Part shown: positions 56,201-59,200 of the stretch, piece after piece
Layout of the letters: every line of letters begins with the position of its first letter
Position numbering within the stretch: the first letter of the stretch is position 1
Assembly: GCF_037126465.1 (NCBI RefSeq)
Contig: NC_088204.1
Location: 75,019,807-75,083,806, forward strand
Source of the DNA: Ornithodoros turicata
Taxonomy: Eukaryota > Arthropoda > Arachnida > Ixodida > Argasidae
Direction of reading: 5' to 3'
DNA: 64,000 nt
Notes under the pieces: model-generated
Told to the model about the DNA's origin: nothing
The model's database searches: none
What the model saw: the letters and a program-made list of their open reading frames with translations, nothing else
Program-made: the position numbers and the translations under genes

Positions 56201-59200
56201 AAGTAGAAACCAGTGGATGAGGAACGTGATACTTACCTGTACACCCAGCCGTATCACACTGCACAGATTATTCACTGGGCAGCCCTCATGACGAAACCTG
56301 TATTGAGAGACCACTTTTGCCTTAAAACTGCTACAAATAGCGCGACACGCTACAAATTATTACTATCGTAACAAGCTGACGATACAGCTCAGACACAAAG
56401 GCGTTATTCAAGTCGCGCCACACCACCGTTACGTAGGATTCACAAATCAAACTTTGTCACAAATAAAAAAAAAAAGTCACAAAAAATAATCTTTGTCACA
56501 AATCAAACCAAGGCACAAAACAATACCAATACATGAAAAAAATGTGACAATCGTGGTCTTATTATGACGTAATACCGAACTTGTGCGCGAAGGTAATTCA
56601 AAGAAATGACTGTGGCACTTGCTTCCGCAGAGAACACCGTGTACCATGCTAGCAACGCATGCAAAAAAGCGCTCGAGTGCTCGCACATATATTGATGACA
56701 ACACTACCTGTGTAGTATAACATGTTCTTTCAAGCATATTATGCACTCAAACTGTATTTGCCGCCGGGTAAAATGCAAGTGTGCTCGATTGAACGTCGGA
56801 AGAGCGATCAAGCAACCTGCATCCAGTGCTCGTTTTGGGCAAAAAAAAAAAACACTTCATAATGGTCAAATAAATGTACAGAATGGACGCCTATTTATTC
56901 CTTGATGAAGAGTGACTCACCTGTATAAGTTTAGGCCCTGTAACCTTGCCAGTACGGTTGGTACGACCGTAATTGCAAGAAGTTGCCATGATCGCTGCGG
57001 CGGCTGTTGTGGGCACCGTAAGATGGCGGTCGGTTTCTTCACGCTCGCGCTCCCTATCCGCGATCCAGCCTTTTACAATCGAGATCAGTGGTTGTACCTG
57101 TGTGTGTGTGTGAGACGAAGAAGAAATGTTGGACGGAATGTGATGAGAGTGAGTGGGTGTCCCGTTAGTTACATGAAATCCCTTGGTAAGCAGATGCCAG
57201 TGTAGCGTAATTGGTTATTAAAGGGGCCACCAAACATTTCTGAAATAATGACACCTCATGAAAGAACACAGGTCATAATACCCAAATATACATTTCGTTC
57301 GGCTATTGACTAATCGATCGGCTAATCGATCTTGCTTTCAGTCGACGTATACGCCCATGTAAACGCGCCTATTGACCCATATAACTGCTTTCAAAGATGA
57401 GTAACCAGCGAGCCCCTCTCCACCACGCATACGTCACATGGCTACGTAGTGTTTTGCCGTCCAATCGGGGGGCCGAGCTGCGCACATGACGTTTCGAATT
57501 AGCAGCCAATAAACATGTGAGTCGGAGCCACTGATCTCTATGTATAAAGGCTGGATCGCGCATGGGAGAGGGGCTCGTGGGGGAGAGGCACGCATTCGGG
57601 CCGCCATATTGGGAGGCCCTAAAGCGCTGTGTCTGCCCATAGAAAACAATGGGAGGCAACAGAGATTGTGAGTATTTATTGCGCTGCAGGCGTTGATCGT
57701 TGTTCGTCGTCACACAATTTTGTAAGGTGCCAGTATACTGATGTATCCTAACAGTGTTTCACAGGTGTCCTGCCGTTCGATTCTTAATTACGTTATGTTT
57801 TGCATTCCGAAACTAGACCGTCACTGCATGCAGCGCTGGGGATTGTACTACAGCACGTTTCCCAGCCAATATTTCAATAAGAAACGATGTGAGATTAACA
57901 ACGACCATGTAATAATCTCCCGTGCTGCGTTGTGGACAAAAATTGTCCCACAAAGAACGGTCCCAGAAAGGATATACCCGCATGGCAGAAACAAATCGCC
58001 CCGTAGAATCACAGCCGTTGTTTTAGACAGGCGTATGCGTTGTGATTTATATCAAGCAAGAAAGGGTCTTTTAGTGAACGACAGTGGTGTGTTCGACGTA
58101 ATGCCTCGCAAATATGGACACACCGAAGCATCCCAAACAATTACTTCACGCAATTATCACGCTTAGGCCAGTTAATCTAGGTAAATGTATGTAAACTTAG
58201 TCAAGTTACTTAGTAAGTGGTAACACCTCCTTGAGACACAAGACATATCTCCTTTTCAAGTACAGCACTTCTTTTTTTGTTTGTTTCTTCCTTCATTTGC
58301 TCTGATTATTTGCAGGTGAAATTGAATGTCCTTCTCGCGTACTCCCATGCTTTTGCTGAATAGAGCTGCAGCGTGAACAAAGCTGCGTAGGGACGGGGGC
58401 CTGCCATCCACTGCTGACTTTGTCATGCTTGTTATGTGGAGCACGTTTCAAAAAAATGCAACTGCACATCTGAAACTCCAATCATTATCATCGTCATCTA
58501 AAAGGGAGTGTGGTAGCACTGCCGTGAAACCAGGCATGATTTCTGAAGATCTCCTCTATGACACTTTCCGCAGTTTGCACACTTTTCTTCAGCGTGAGTC
58601 TCTCTCATAGGAGTCCAGTCTTCCATTTTAATGTGCGAGGGCTCTCTTGCACTACGAATATACGGTTTCCAAACTGCAACATGACGATTTGGAGCTTGAA
58701 ACTGGAGCCCTGGTGTACACTGTCTATGAAATGATACTAACTGAATCATGTCAAACGTGATGTTTAGTGGAAGATGGCTTTCTTGGTTGTGCATTCTGCA
58801 TGACAAAGATGTAACACGATATGCTCTTGTAAAGAAGATAAGTGATGTTATGCTCTGTGAATAAAGTGAATATACATTTTTCAAGTTCAACATTTATTCT
58901 TGCATATATGCATTTCAAGATACAATGAATGTGCAGGGAGGTGACAAAACAATACGTTTATTGTTTTGTGACCTCCCTGCAATGACAATATATATCTCAG
59001 GAATAACAATGTACAGGTAGACTATGTAAATTTGTTGCACCCAATTTTCATACATGCTGAATTTTAAATTTTTGTTTTGCTGCCTATGTGTTCAGTGTAT
59101 TACAAATTGCTTAATGCAATCCACACTTTGTTAATTTCAAGGACATAAGTAGAGTAGACAAGCGAGCTGGTGTATACGATTGAACGGAAACATCTCCTTG

